From Terriglobia bacterium (GTDB lineage Bacteria > Acidobacteriota > Terriglobia > Terriglobales > Acidobacteriaceae), in assembly GCA_021324365.1 (NCBI GenBank), contig JAJPJE010000081.1:1-64000 (forward strand): a stretch of DNA of 64,000 bases. Reading direction: 5' to 3'. This document shows, piece by piece, positions 44,355 through 52,091 of the stretch. How positions within the stretch are numbered: position 1 is the stretch's first letter; the number at the start of each line of letters is the position of its first letter. The notes below the pieces were generated by a model that was given only the letters and a program-made list of their open reading frames with translations, did not search any database and was not told where the DNA came from. Made by a program: the position numbers and the translations under genes.

Positions 44355-44711
44355 TTAGGATTCAGCGCTTGGGGCCGGTATGCCCGGCATGGGACGGATC
44401 TCCACCGTAACCGGGTTCGAGCATGCTTGAGGAATCCTGGCCGCCCAATCGAGGGCGTCGTCCAGGTTCTTGCAGTCGAAAATATAGTATCCGGCAAGCT
44501 GTTCCTTCGATTCGATGAACGGGCCGTCGGAAATGAGCGTCTTGCCATTCTCGACGCGCAAGGTCGTGCTGCATGATGGAGGCGACAGTGGTTCGGCGGC
44601 CACGAAGACGCCTTCTCGGGTAGCTTCTTCGATCAGCGCACGGTGCGGTTGAAAATTGCGCTTGGAAGTGTCCGGCTGCCTTTCGGCATAAATCAGCATT
44701 AGATAGCGCAT
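44355..44711 (-). CDS. YCII-related (DGPF-type) domain protein
   Basis: A 118-residue protein with the YCII/DGPF pattern: MRYLMLIYAE at the start, LRVENGKTLISDGPFIESKE in the middle, then GYYIFDCKNLDDALDWAARI. These are ferredoxin-like dimers of uncertain chemistry, often encoded near sigma factors. Full length, no sigma gene nearby here. A small spacer separates it from DinB. Confidence 0.9.
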   Translation of the reverse strand: MRYLMLIYAERQPDTSKRNFQPHRALIEEATREGVFVAAEPLSPPSCSTTLRVENGKTLISDGPFIESKEQLAGYYIFDCKNLDDALDWAARIPQACSNPVTVEIRPMPGIPAPSAES

Positions 44712-44806
44712 GCGGTTCCTTTGAATGATGCCATGAAACTTGCATCGACAGTGATCCCACCCTTGAGAGGCACATCGGCCCTAAGGGTGGGGTCATCGCG
44801 CCCGAA

Positions 44807-45373
44807 TCACGCGGGGTATTTGGGATCTGCTTTCACTTCTTCGATCTGGCGCACGTGGCGCTCATCGTGGCCGGCTAGAGTAAGCGCCCACTGGTAGCCA
44901 TCTGACAGCGTATGTTCTCCGTTGGTGACGACTCGAAGCGGAGGGGACTCGAGCACATGATCTCGGAGATCGGGGGTCGATTCGAGGTAATCGCTCAGCC
45001 GTTCATAGCTATGGAAAATGCGTTCGAGGGACTCGGACGGGCTGAGCACGCCTGTCGGTGCGATGAAGTCGGGAGCCTTGGCAGTGATGGAACGATCGGG
45101 AATTTTCTGCATGACCACGGCGTCGACCTGCTGGCTGTTGAAGGCATCTGGTCGAGTACGGCCATTGGGAAGCTCTTGCCGGATGCGAGCGAAGACCCGT
45201 TCGTGAACGATCGCCAGATGCTCCAGAATCTCCTGGATCGACCAGCGATCCGGGGCAGGTTTGAAGCGCCATTGAGCCTCGCTGAGGCCGGTTGTCGCGT
45301 CGACGAGGCGGCCGCGAGTGAACGCAAAGTATTGATGGGCTTGGGCGAGTTCGGTCGATTCGAGGGTGATCAT
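44807..45373 (-). CDS. DinB-family (DUF664-like) protein
   Basis: A 188-residue four-helix-bundle protein. Metal-site histidines are in the right places: EILEHLAIVHERVF and AGHDERHVRQIEE, with WSIQEILEHL being the family signature. DinB/YfiT proteins include thiol-dependent transferases, but many are uncharacterised. The ATG at 45373 has GGAGAG upstream and is preferred over a frame starting 81 bases earlier. Divergent from the zinc-ribbon gene. Confidence 0.9.
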   Translation of the reverse strand: MITLESTELAQAHQYFAFTRGRLVDATTGLSEAQWRFKPAPDRWSIQEILEHLAIVHERVFARIRQELPNGRTRPDAFNSQQVDAVVMQKIPDRSITAKAPDFIAPTGVLSPSESLERIFHSYERLSDYLESTPDLRDHVLESPPLRVVTNGEHTLSDGYQWALTLAGHDERHVRQIEEVKADPKYPA

Positions 45374-45508
45374 GTTTCTCTCCTTCGCGACAACGACGCA
45401 CGACCGGGCTGAAATCGACATTCGCCGGACGAGATTTTGCTTATCCCAAGTCACTGGTACTGAAGTACCGATGTGGTTAGGGGCTCCACCGGGTTATCCT
45501 TTCGGGTG

Positions 45509-46282
45509 ATGGCATTCTGTTCCAAATGCGGCAAACCTCTGGAAGCCGGGTCTGCTTGCGCCGACTGCGGTCATCCTTCTACCACCAGCGAAATTGAGCT
45601 GATGACGGCCGAGTTGCGCCGACAGCGCAAAGAAGTGCGCTACGTGTTCGTGGGATTCGGTGCAATCTGCGTGCTTGCCGTTTGTTTTGTGGCTGTCATC
45701 GTAGTGCGGTGGCAACGAGCACCCAGGCTTGCCAGTCCAGCTACAGTGGCACAGCAGCCGTCACCGCAGATAAAGTCAGCTCCGACGCCTACAGTGCCGG
45801 TTGCTGCACAGGCTCCAGACACTCAGACCGCGGTTGGGCCGAACCCTGGAGCACCGCAGGTTGCGCCCAGGCGGCAGGAAGGTAGCGCCTCAGCCGATCA
45901 GTCCGCCGGAAACAAGATCGACGCGCAGGAAGTCCAAAACGCGTTAAACAGTCTGGCACAGGGCGGCGGGCAGCGCACCGTCTCGCCATCCGCCCCAGCG
46001 GCGCCGTCGGCCTCGGACAGGTATCCAGGATCTGAGCCAGTGGACGTGAAAGATGCCGCCTTGCCGGATATTGGCATACCTGTTGCCAGCCAGGTGTACG
46101 CAACTTCCGATTCGGTTTCGACCGTGGTGGATTATTACAAACAACTCTACCCGGATGCCCAGGTTATGGAGATGAGCGGACAGAACATCATTGCGGTGGA
46201 TCGTCCGGGTGCAACGAAGGTGATTGCAATTGGAAAATCGGAGACAGGAACCACGATTGCGATCGTACAGCCGGGAAATTGA
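45509..46282 (+). CDS. Zinc-ribbon single-pass membrane protein
   Basis: A 257-residue protein. A cytoplasmic zinc ribbon (FCSKCGKPLEAGSACADCG) is followed by one membrane helix (VGFGAICVLAVCFVAVIVV), a Pro/Ala/Gln-rich linker and a 90-residue C-terminal domain (GIPVASQVYATSDSVSTVVD, then QNIIAVDRPGATKVIAIGK) that would be extracytoplasmic. I do not recognise the C-terminal domain; it resembles hypothetical proteins of unknown role. ATG 45509 is chosen because it begins the zinc ribbon. Confidence 0.75.
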   Translation: MAFCSKCGKPLEAGSACADCGHPSTTSEIELMTAELRRQRKEVRYVFVGFGAICVLAVCFVAVIVVRWQRAPRLASPATVAQQPSPQIKSAPTPTVPVAAQAPDTQTAVGPNPGAPQVAPRRQEGSASADQSAGNKIDAQEVQNALNSLAQGGGQRTVSPSAPAAPSASDRYPGSEPVDVKDAALPDIGIPVASQVYATSDSVSTVVDYYKQLYPDAQVMEMSGQNIIAVDRPGATKVIAIGKSETGTTIAIVQPGN

Positions 46283-46360
46283 GAGTCAGTGATTAGTGGT
46301 TAGAACGACTTCTAATCATAGGAACGGTGTCGCAAATGAATTGCAGTAAGGGCGCCAGAA

Positions 46361-46424
46361 CCTCAGGGGCTAAAGCCCCTCGGGTTTGTGACTCAGAACA
46401 GCGCGGCTGAAGCCGCGCCCCTTC
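46361..46424. repeat. Palindromic intergenic repeat, copy 2
   Basis: CCTCAGGGGCTAAAGCCCCT, then about 20 unrelated bases, then GCGCGGCTGAAGCCGCGCCC. The second arm extends to a longer palindrome (GGCGCGGCTTCAGCCGCGC on the other strand). Same order as the copy at 43176-43236. Confidence 0.8.
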
Positions 46425-46458
46425 AAATCACATTTATGAAACCAGTTCCAACCACTGC

Positions 46459-46959
46459 TTAAATAAACATCTCTTCGTTCTGAGTGCCGTTGCCGTGTGC
46501 GTGAGAGCGGCGAAAGAAAACACCTAATCCGGTACCGACTGCCGAGACAATACCGGCAATCGAGCGCACCGGAGAGATTACGGTGTGCGTAACCACTTCG
46601 GTTGTGTTCTCGACGCGATCGAGGGTGCGGCTGACGAGCTCGTCAGCCCGGATCGCCTGAACCCTGGCACGGTCGACAATGTCGCTGACGGTGCTATCGA
46701 GTTTTTGCACCTGCTCGCGGATGCCGGCGGAAGCCTGAGTGAGGTTTTCAACAGCAGTCTCGACGCGAGGACGAGTAAACTCCATCAGCTTTTGAACATT
46801 GTCGAGAGTTGGGAGAGCGCGCTTTTGAATCTCCTCGGCAGCAGCCGTCATTTTGGCGGTGCTCTTCCGCACGGCAAGCATGATGCCGATCAATGCGCCA
46901 ACCTGAATGGCCAGCGCGATTCCGATTTCAATCAACAAAATGGTAAAGCGGGTTTCCAT
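46459..46959 (-). CDS. DUF948-like membrane-anchored coiled-coil protein
   Basis: A 166-residue protein with an N-terminal membrane helix (FTILLIEIGIALAIQVGALI) and a long helical region (ALPTLDNVQKLMEFTRPRVE) ending in a short hydrophobic stretch and polar tail. Such proteins often accompany YtxH-type stress proteins, as here (next gene upstream). Function unknown. Confidence 0.7.
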   Translation of the reverse strand: METRFTILLIEIGIALAIQVGALIGIMLAVRKSTAKMTAAAEEIQKRALPTLDNVQKLMEFTRPRVETAVENLTQASAGIREQVQKLDSTVSDIVDRARVQAIRADELVSRTLDRVENTTEVVTHTVISPVRSIAGIVSAVGTGLGVFFRRSHAHGNGTQNEEMFI

Positions 46960-47004
46960 GGTTTCCTGAACGCCGGGCAAGTCACCCTTACCCGGCGAAA
47001 ATCC

Positions 47005-47313
47005 TTATAGATTCGTGCCTTCGGCTGAAGGCGATGTCGTTTCCTTGTACGCCTGGCGGCCTGCTTCGTACGCAGACCGGAACTGCTCTTTCTGCTGCTG
47101 CACGAAGTCTTTGCCGCGATCGACCCATTGCGTCGCTTGTTCGCGTGCTTCTCTTGCCTGCGTGCGGAGGCGTTCACGGCCCTCTTCGGCACCCTTGCGG
47201 ATCGCCTCACGAGTTTCGGCGCCGGACTGCGGTGCGTACAGCAGACCAATGGCTGCGCCTATTCCCAAGCCAGCCAGGAACCAACCGAAACCACTGCCAT
47301 CGGAATGGGACAT
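47005..47313 (-). CDS. YtxH-family stress-related protein
   Basis: A 102-residue protein with the family N-terminus FGWFLAGLGIGAAIGLLYAP, followed by QSGAETREAIRKG and an amphipathic charged helix. YtxH-like proteins are small membrane-associated general-stress proteins. Its 45-base spacing to the following DUF948-like gene suggests an operon. Confidence 0.88.
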   Translation of the reverse strand: MSHSDGSGFGWFLAGLGIGAAIGLLYAPQSGAETREAIRKGAEEGRERLRTQAREAREQATQWVDRGKDFVQQQKEQFRSAYEAGRQAYKETTSPSAEGTNL

Positions 47314-47378
47314 AGAAAACCTCCTGGGTTATTAAGTGGGCCGATGTTAGCACCCACACCGCATAAATTCAAACGTAC

Positions 47379-47432
47379 AAAGGGCCGAGGGATGGCTCAA
47401 ACGCTCGCGGGAACAGCGTTCAAAGGCCCTTT
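47379..47432. repeat. Nested inverted repeats upstream of ytxH
   Basis: Outer arms AAAGGGCC (47379-47386) and GGCCCTTT (47425-47432) enclose inner arms AACGCT (47400-47405) and AGCGTT (47415-47420). The two nested stems could fold into one RNA structure. No T-run follows and no gene ends here, so a terminator is unlikely. Confidence 0.5.
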
Positions 47433-47548
47433 ATGCCGTTACTTAGTCGCGCTGTTTCAATTCGGGTAATTCGCACTCAAAGTGAAACGTGAAGGAACTT
47501 CGATGAGGTGTTGGGGATCAGAACGGGTAATTACGTGAGCGACCCGAT

Positions 47549-47992
47549 ACATAGGTAACAGAACGTACCGGACACATAGGTTACACTTTCCCCCTTTTTT
47601 TGGGGGGAAGCGATGCCTTGGAAGGAGTGTTCGGTGATGGATGAAAGACTTCAGTTTGTGCCATGCGCTGCCCCGCCGAAATCTATCAACCCTCGCCGCC
47701 TCGCCGCGCCCCTATCGCGGCTTGCCCGACTTCGACTATCCCTTCCACGATAAGATCGTCGCCGTTACCAACTGCGGACGCATCTGCCTCGGCCGCAAGA
47801 AGATGAACTTCAGCACTGTCTTCGCCGGCCACACCGTCGGCCTCAAAGAGGTCCACGATGACATCTGGGTGGTTAGTTTTATGGATATGGTCTGGAATAC
47901 TTCGATCTGGAAACGCGCGTTCTCGAACCGCTCGAGAACCCGTTCGGCCCTAAACTATTACCCATGTGATCGCTACACTTTGTTACCTATGT
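47549..47992 (+). mobile_element. Internally deleted IS481-family element with 12-base inverted ends
   Basis: Perfect 12-base inverted repeats ACATAGGTAACA (47549-47560) and TGTTACCTATGT (47981-47992) bound 444 bases. Inside are only the first about 16 codons and the last about 90 codons of an IS481-type transposase. The catalytic core is deleted, so any movement would need a transposase in trans. A C5-T7-G6 palindrome lies just inside the left end. Confidence 0.8.
47613..47970 (+). pseudogene. IS481 transposase remnant (N-terminal tip plus C-terminal domain)
   Basis: ATG 47613 reads MPWKECSVMDERLQFV, the usual start of this group, then jumps at about 47661 to the C-terminal domain. The tail reads RCPAEIYQPSP, then after a frame change PYRGLPDFDYPFHDK, VTNCGRICLGRKKMNFSTVF and DDIWVVSFMD; a second frame change gives YGLEYFDLETRVLEPLENPF and a TGA at 47970. 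At least two frameshifts plus the internal deletion make it inactive. Confidence 0.8.
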
Positions 47993-48017
47993 CTCCGGGT
48001 TGGAACCCACGCAGACA

Positions 48018-48093
48018 TGGTGAGCCAGGAAGGACTCGAACCTTCGACCCACGCCTTAAAAGGGCGTTGCTCTACCACCTGAGCTACTGGCCC
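48018..48093 (-). tRNA. tRNA-Lys (anticodon UUU)
   Basis: A 76-base cloverleaf on the minus strand starting GGGCCAGTAGCTCAGGTGG. The anticodon loop CTTTTAA on a 5-base stem ACGCC/GGCGT gives anticodon TTT (Lys). The T arm GGTTCGAGTCC-type segment is intact, the acceptor pairs with one G-T wobble and CCA is encoded. A truncated second copy lies 544 bases upstream (on its own strand), and a broken integrase begins 13 bases from its 5' end. Confidence 0.95.
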
Positions 48094-48105
48094 ATGCCTT
48101 GCAAA

Positions 48106-48357
48106 CTACTGATAAGAATGACGCTTTGAACTTTTGGCTTTCTTGCTAGCAGCGGTTTTTAGGCCATGCATGTTCAATGTATGCTCATTCTTACGATGGA
48201 GTTCCTTTTCGCGCTCTTCCATCTTTACCACGGCTGCATCCAGATCAGCTTTAGAAACGATAGCATACCGGTCGAACATACTGCGGGTGTTTCCATCCAC
48301 CTATCTGCATTGCTACCACCTCTGGAAATTTTACTGGCCCCGCTCTTCTTACTCGGT
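48106..48357 (-). pseudogene. Decayed tyrosine-recombinase (phage-type integrase) C-terminus
   Basis: Minus-strand pieces spell an integrase tail across frames: NRVRRAG, PEVVAMQIGGWK, then (one base off) TRSMFDRYAIVSKADLDAAV. The pattern RAG-VPE-VAM-GH/WKTRSMFDRY is the box II/catalytic-Tyr region of site-specific recombinases; the Tyr is the Y of FDRY. An extra C in GGAAACACCCGC explains the main shift. A basic tail follows to the stop at 48106. Only about 80 codons remain. Its place next to the tRNA is the normal place for an island integrase. Confidence 0.72.
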
Positions 48358-48584
48358 TTTCACCTTGAGGTACACGTCATATATCTGCCGCGTGTCGGTT
48401 GAGGATTTCTGATGCAGCAGACAGCACCTTATGTGCGTGTTGCCATGGCCGGTGTCTGGTGTGGTTTCGGCGTCCGGGTCGGATCGCTGAATGAAAAGCC
48501 GTTCCCGGTGGTATCGATGATGAGTGGTGAGCAAGGGCCGTTACACCCAGTCGAACCTAGATTCGAAGAACAAGTCGCTGAGTT

Positions 48585-48642
48585 CCTTCGACCAACGCCT
48601 TAAAAGAGCGTTGCTCTACCACCTGAGCTACTGGCCCATGCC
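48585..48642 (-). repeat. Truncated tRNA-Lys copy / attachment-site repeat
   Basis: 58 bases identical at 56 positions to 48041-48098 of the intact tRNA-Lys region. It carries the acceptor 5' strand, D arm, anticodon arm (still TTT, with one stem pair now U-G) and variable loop, then breaks off inside the T arm. It cannot form a functional tRNA. Together with the intact copy it brackets the integrase remnant, so it is best read as the other attachment end of a lost element. Confidence 0.8.
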
Positions 48643-48764
48643 ACTCTTAATTTAGCGTACGGCCGCGTCGGAATTCGCTTTGGAGCGATTCGCGAAAGGC
48701 CATCAACTTAGTATCATCATTGTTGAAGTTTCGCGCGTTCATCGAAAGTTTCTGAGGATCACAG

Positions 48765-50429
48765 ATGGTTCAGCAGATCGCTCCCCAGGTGCACCTCTCT
48801 CCGATGGCAGGTAAACCGGCAACGAAAGACATGCTGGTGGATGTCCCCCGGCTCGAGCGCGAATACTACGAGCGCAAACCGGATGTGAGTGATCCCAACC
48901 AGATGGTCAGCTTCGGCACGAGCGGTCATCGCGGCACGCCTCTGAAAGGAACGTTCACCGAGTCGCATATTCTTGCGATTACTCAAGCCATTTGTGATTA
49001 CCGCCGCGAGCAAGGCGTCGACGGGCCGCTTTACATGGGAAAGGACACACACGCGATTTCCGGTCCGGCACAACGCACGGCACTGGAAGTGCTCGCAGCG
49101 AACGGCGTTGAAACGTTTATTCAGCGCGAGGATGGCTTCACGCCCACGCCTGTGATCTCGCACGCGATCCTGATCTACAACTGCGGGCGCCGAGAACATC
49201 TTGCGGATGGAATCGTTGTCACTCCTTCGCACAATCCCCCGCAGGATGGTGGCTTCAAGTACAACCCGACCAATGGCGGTCCGGCCGACACCGACGTTAC
49301 GAAGTGGATGCAAGAGCGCGCGAATCAATATCTGCGCGATAACAACAAGAACGTAAAGCGCGTCTCCTACGACAAGGCATTGAAAGCCAGCACGACGCAC
49401 GCGCACGATTATGTCAATCCGTACGTGAAGGATCTCGGCAATGTCATCGATATGGAGGCAATCCGCACAGCGGGACTGAAACTCGGAGTCGATCCGCTGG
49501 GCGGTGCGGCGCGCCCTTACTGGGAGCCGATCAACACAGCGTACGGGCTGTCAATTGAAGTTGTGAATCCGAAGATAGATCCGCAGTTCGGGTTCATGAC
49601 CGTCGATCACGATGGCCAGATTCGCATGGATTGCTCAAGCCCGTATGCAATGGCCAGCCTCGTCAAACTCAAGGATCGATTCCAGGTCGCATTCGCGAAT
49701 GATCCGGATTCTGATCGCCACGGCATCGTTACTCCTTCGGTTGGGCTGATGAACCCGAACCACTATCTTGCGGTTGCGATTCAGTATCTGCTCACCCATC
49801 GTCCGCAGTGGCCGTCGAGTTCTCTGGTGGGCAAGACTCTCGTGAGCAGTAGCATGATCGATCGCGTCGTAGCGAAGGTAGGACGTAAGCTTTCAGAAAC
49901 TCCGGTGGGTTTCAAGTGGTTCGCGCCCGGCCTTTACGATGGATCGTTCTGTTTTGGAGGAGAAGAGAGCGCCGGCGCCAGTTTCCTGCGCCGCAATGGC
50001 ACGGTGTGGACCACCGATAAAGATGGCATCATCCTTGCTCTGCTCGCGGCAGAGATTACTGCGGTCACCGGAAAAGATCCGGGAGAGCATTACCAGGCGC
50101 TTGCCGCCGAATTTGGTTCGCCGTATTACACGCGCATCGACGCTCCAGCCTCGCCGGAGCAGAAAGCCAAGCTGCAAAAACTCTCTCCCGATAACGTGAA
50201 GGAATCCAGGCTCGCAGGCGAAACCATCGTCGCCAAACTGACGCGCGCTCCGGGAAACAACGCACCGATCGGCGGCCTGAAAGTCGTAGCACGCAATGGC
50301 TGGTTCGCCGCGCGTCCATCCGGCACTGAAAACATCTACAAGATCTATGCTGAGAGTTTCAAAGGCCAGTCACATCTGGATGGGATTGTGAGTGAAGCGC
50401 AGACAATTGTCGCAAATGCCCTCTCTTAA
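48765..50429 (+). CDS. pgm: Alpha-D-phosphoglucomutase
   Basis: A 554-residue phosphohexomutase interconverting glucose-1-P and glucose-6-P. Motifs: [20 protein letters not shown], active-site serine loop [16 protein letters not shown], metal site [10 protein letters not shown], sugar site [10 protein letters not shown], phosphate site [16 protein letters not shown]. The length and the SGHRG form fit the Pgm (EC 5.4.2.2) subgroup rather than ManB/GlmM. Likely supplies glucose-1-P for glycogen or surface sugars. Confidence 0.96.
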   Translation: MVQQIAPQVHLSPMAGKPATKDMLVDVPRLEREYYERKPDVSDPNQMVSFGTSGHRGTPLKGTFTESHILAITQAICDYRREQGVDGPLYMGKDTHAISGPAQRTALEVLAANGVETFIQREDGFTPTPVISHAILIYNCGRREHLADGIVVTPSHNPPQDGGFKYNPTNGGPADTDVTKWMQERANQYLRDNNKNVKRVSYDKALKASTTHAHDYVNPYVKDLGNVIDMEAIRTAGLKLGVDPLGGAARPYWEPINTAYGLSIEVVNPKIDPQFGFMTVDHDGQIRMDCSSPYAMASLVKLKDRFQVAFANDPDSDRHGIVTPSVGLMNPNHYLAVAIQYLLTHRPQWPSSSLVGKTLVSSSMIDRVVAKVGRKLSETPVGFKWFAPGLYDGSFCFGGEESAGASFLRRNGTVWTTDKDGIILALLAAEITAVTGKDPGEHYQALAAEFGSPYYTRIDAPASPEQKAKLQKLSPDNVKESRLAGETIVAKLTRAPGNNAPIGGLKVVARNGWFAARPSGTENIYKIYAESFKGQSHLDGIVSEAQTIVANALS

Positions 50430-50554
50430 TCGTGTCTCGTTCCTAAATTAGTGCTCTACGCGAGACCGCGTTTCGACGATATGCCTTCGCTTGCGTTTCG
50501 CGCTGATCCCACCTACCTTGTTATGTCCTAATTTCATATTGCAGGAGCGCCCTC

Positions 50555-52003
50555 ATGGCCTCAGTAGTGGCAGAACTGGACCCGAAAGAATTATGGAAAC
50601 ACTTCGACGCGCTAACACGAATCCCGCGTCCCTCGACCAAGGAAGCTGCGGCCCGGGAATACGTGTTGGGTATCGCGAAGCGGCACGGACTTGAGATCAC
50701 GGGCGACAAAGTGGGGAACGTTGTGATTCGCAAACCTGCACATGCGGGCCGCGAACGTGCAATCCCGGCGCTACTGCAGGGCCATCTGGATATGGTGTGC
50801 GAAAAGAATGAAGGCGTGGCGCACAACTTCGATACCGATCCAATCCAGGTGCTGCGCGATGGAGACTGGCTGAAAGCAAAAGACACAACGCTCGGAGCGG
50901 ACAACGGGGTGGGAGTAGCCGCTTCATTGGCAGTCATGGAAAGTGACAACGTCAAGCATGGTCCGCTTGAGTTTGTGTTTACGATCGACGAAGAAACAGG
51001 ACTGACGGGCGCCGCGGAGTTCCCGGGAGGGCTACTGCAGTCAAAGTATTTCCTGAACCTCGACAATGAAGAGAAAGGCACCATCTGCATTGGCTGCTCG
51101 GGCGGGCTAAATACGATGGCACGCCGTAAGGTGAAGATGAAGCCGGCGACACAAAATGCAGGCTGGCGCCTCAAAGTCTCCGGATTAAAAGGCGGACACT
51201 CCGGCGTGGATATTCACCAGGGGCGCGGCAATGCCCTGCGCATCCTTGGCCGCTTTCTGCAGAGCGCGATGGAGAAGCTTCCGGTGGAAGTCGCAGACAT
51301 CACGGGGGGAAGCGCGCGTAACGCAATTCCTCGTGAGGCGTTCGCAGTTGTCGCTCTAGACAAGCCAAAAGAAAAAGACTTCAGAGCCATGGCAGAAGCG
51401 GCGCAGTCCGAATGGAAATCCGATCTCGGCGGGTTCGATCCCGGCGTGCAGATTACAGTGGAAAAGGCTGAAAAGCCTTCTCAGGTTCTCGATCACGAGG
51501 ATGCGAAGAAGACTGCCGAGCTGCTGGCGAGCATGCCGCATGGAGTACTGGCGATGAGTCCGGATATCGCAGGCTTGGTGCAGACTTCCACGAACTTAGC
51601 GACAATAGCCAGAAAAGATGGCTACATCGAGATCGGCACCAGCCAGCGTAGCGCGATTGAATCGAGCAAGCTGGCCGCTGCGCGAATGGTAAAGACCGTG
51701 TGTGAATTGGCCGGTTTTGAGGTCGCGTCTAGTGGCGGATATCCAGGCTGGAAGCCGGAGCCGCAGAGCGAAATCATTCAGAAGTTGCAAAAAGTTCACG
51801 AGCAGGTATTCGGAGCACCCGCCAAGCTGATCGCCATGCACGCTGGCCTTGAATGCGGGGTCATAGGCGAGAAATATCCTGGCATGCAGATGGCCTCGTT
51901 CGGCCCAACCATCGTTGATCCACACAGCCCGCACGAGCGTGTGGAAATTTCCTCTGTGCAGGGATTCTGGAGGTATCTGGTCGCGGTGCTGGAAGCAATC
52001 TGA
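50555..52003 (+). CDS. pepD: Cytosolic aminoacyl-histidine dipeptidase PepD
   Basis: A 482-residue M20-family zinc peptidase. Visible are PKELWKHFDALTRIPRPSTK, LLQGHLDMVCEKN (zinc His/Asp), TLGADNGVGVA (bridging Asp), DEETGLTGA (catalytic Glu) and HAGLECGVIGEKYPGMQMAS. Full length and continuous. No operon partner; a short tandem repeat follows. Confidence 0.95.
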   Translation: MASVVAELDPKELWKHFDALTRIPRPSTKEAAAREYVLGIAKRHGLEITGDKVGNVVIRKPAHAGRERAIPALLQGHLDMVCEKNEGVAHNFDTDPIQVLRDGDWLKAKDTTLGADNGVGVAASLAVMESDNVKHGPLEFVFTIDEETGLTGAAEFPGGLLQSKYFLNLDNEEKGTICIGCSGGLNTMARRKVKMKPATQNAGWRLKVSGLKGGHSGVDIHQGRGNALRILGRFLQSAMEKLPVEVADITGGSARNAIPREAFAVVALDKPKEKDFRAMAEAAQSEWKSDLGGFDPGVQITVEKAEKPSQVLDHEDAKKTAELLASMPHGVLAMSPDIAGLVQTSTNLATIARKDGYIEIGTSQRSAIESSKLAAARMVKTVCELAGFEVASSGGYPGWKPEPQSEIIQKLQKVHEQVFGAPAKLIAMHAGLECGVIGEKYPGMQMASFGPTIVDPHSPHERVEISSVQGFWRYLVAVLEAI

Positions 52004-52049
52004 GCAAGTAAGGAGCAGGAAGTAAGAACAAAAGCACGATCAAGTTGCG

Positions 52050-52091
52050 CTTCGTACTTCTAACTTCGTACTTTTGACTTTGTACTTATGG
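52050..52091. repeat. Three tandem 14-base units overlapping a stop codon
   Basis: CTTCGTACTTCTAA, CTTCGTACTTTTGA and CTTTGTACTTATGG are consecutive 14-base units with a few substitutions. The array lies between pepD and the convergent phosphoesterase gene, and its last unit contains that gene's stop codon (52088-52086). Confidence 0.75.

Noticed and set aside
48349-48534. Minus-strand 61-codon ORF and its plus-strand shadow inside the tRNA-Lys scar
   Set aside because: No family resemblance, no Shine-Dalgarno, and it overlaps the decayed integrase region.
48585-48637. A second functional tRNA-Lys
   Set aside because: The sequence breaks off in the T arm; no T loop, acceptor 3' strand or CCA follows, so it cannot fold.
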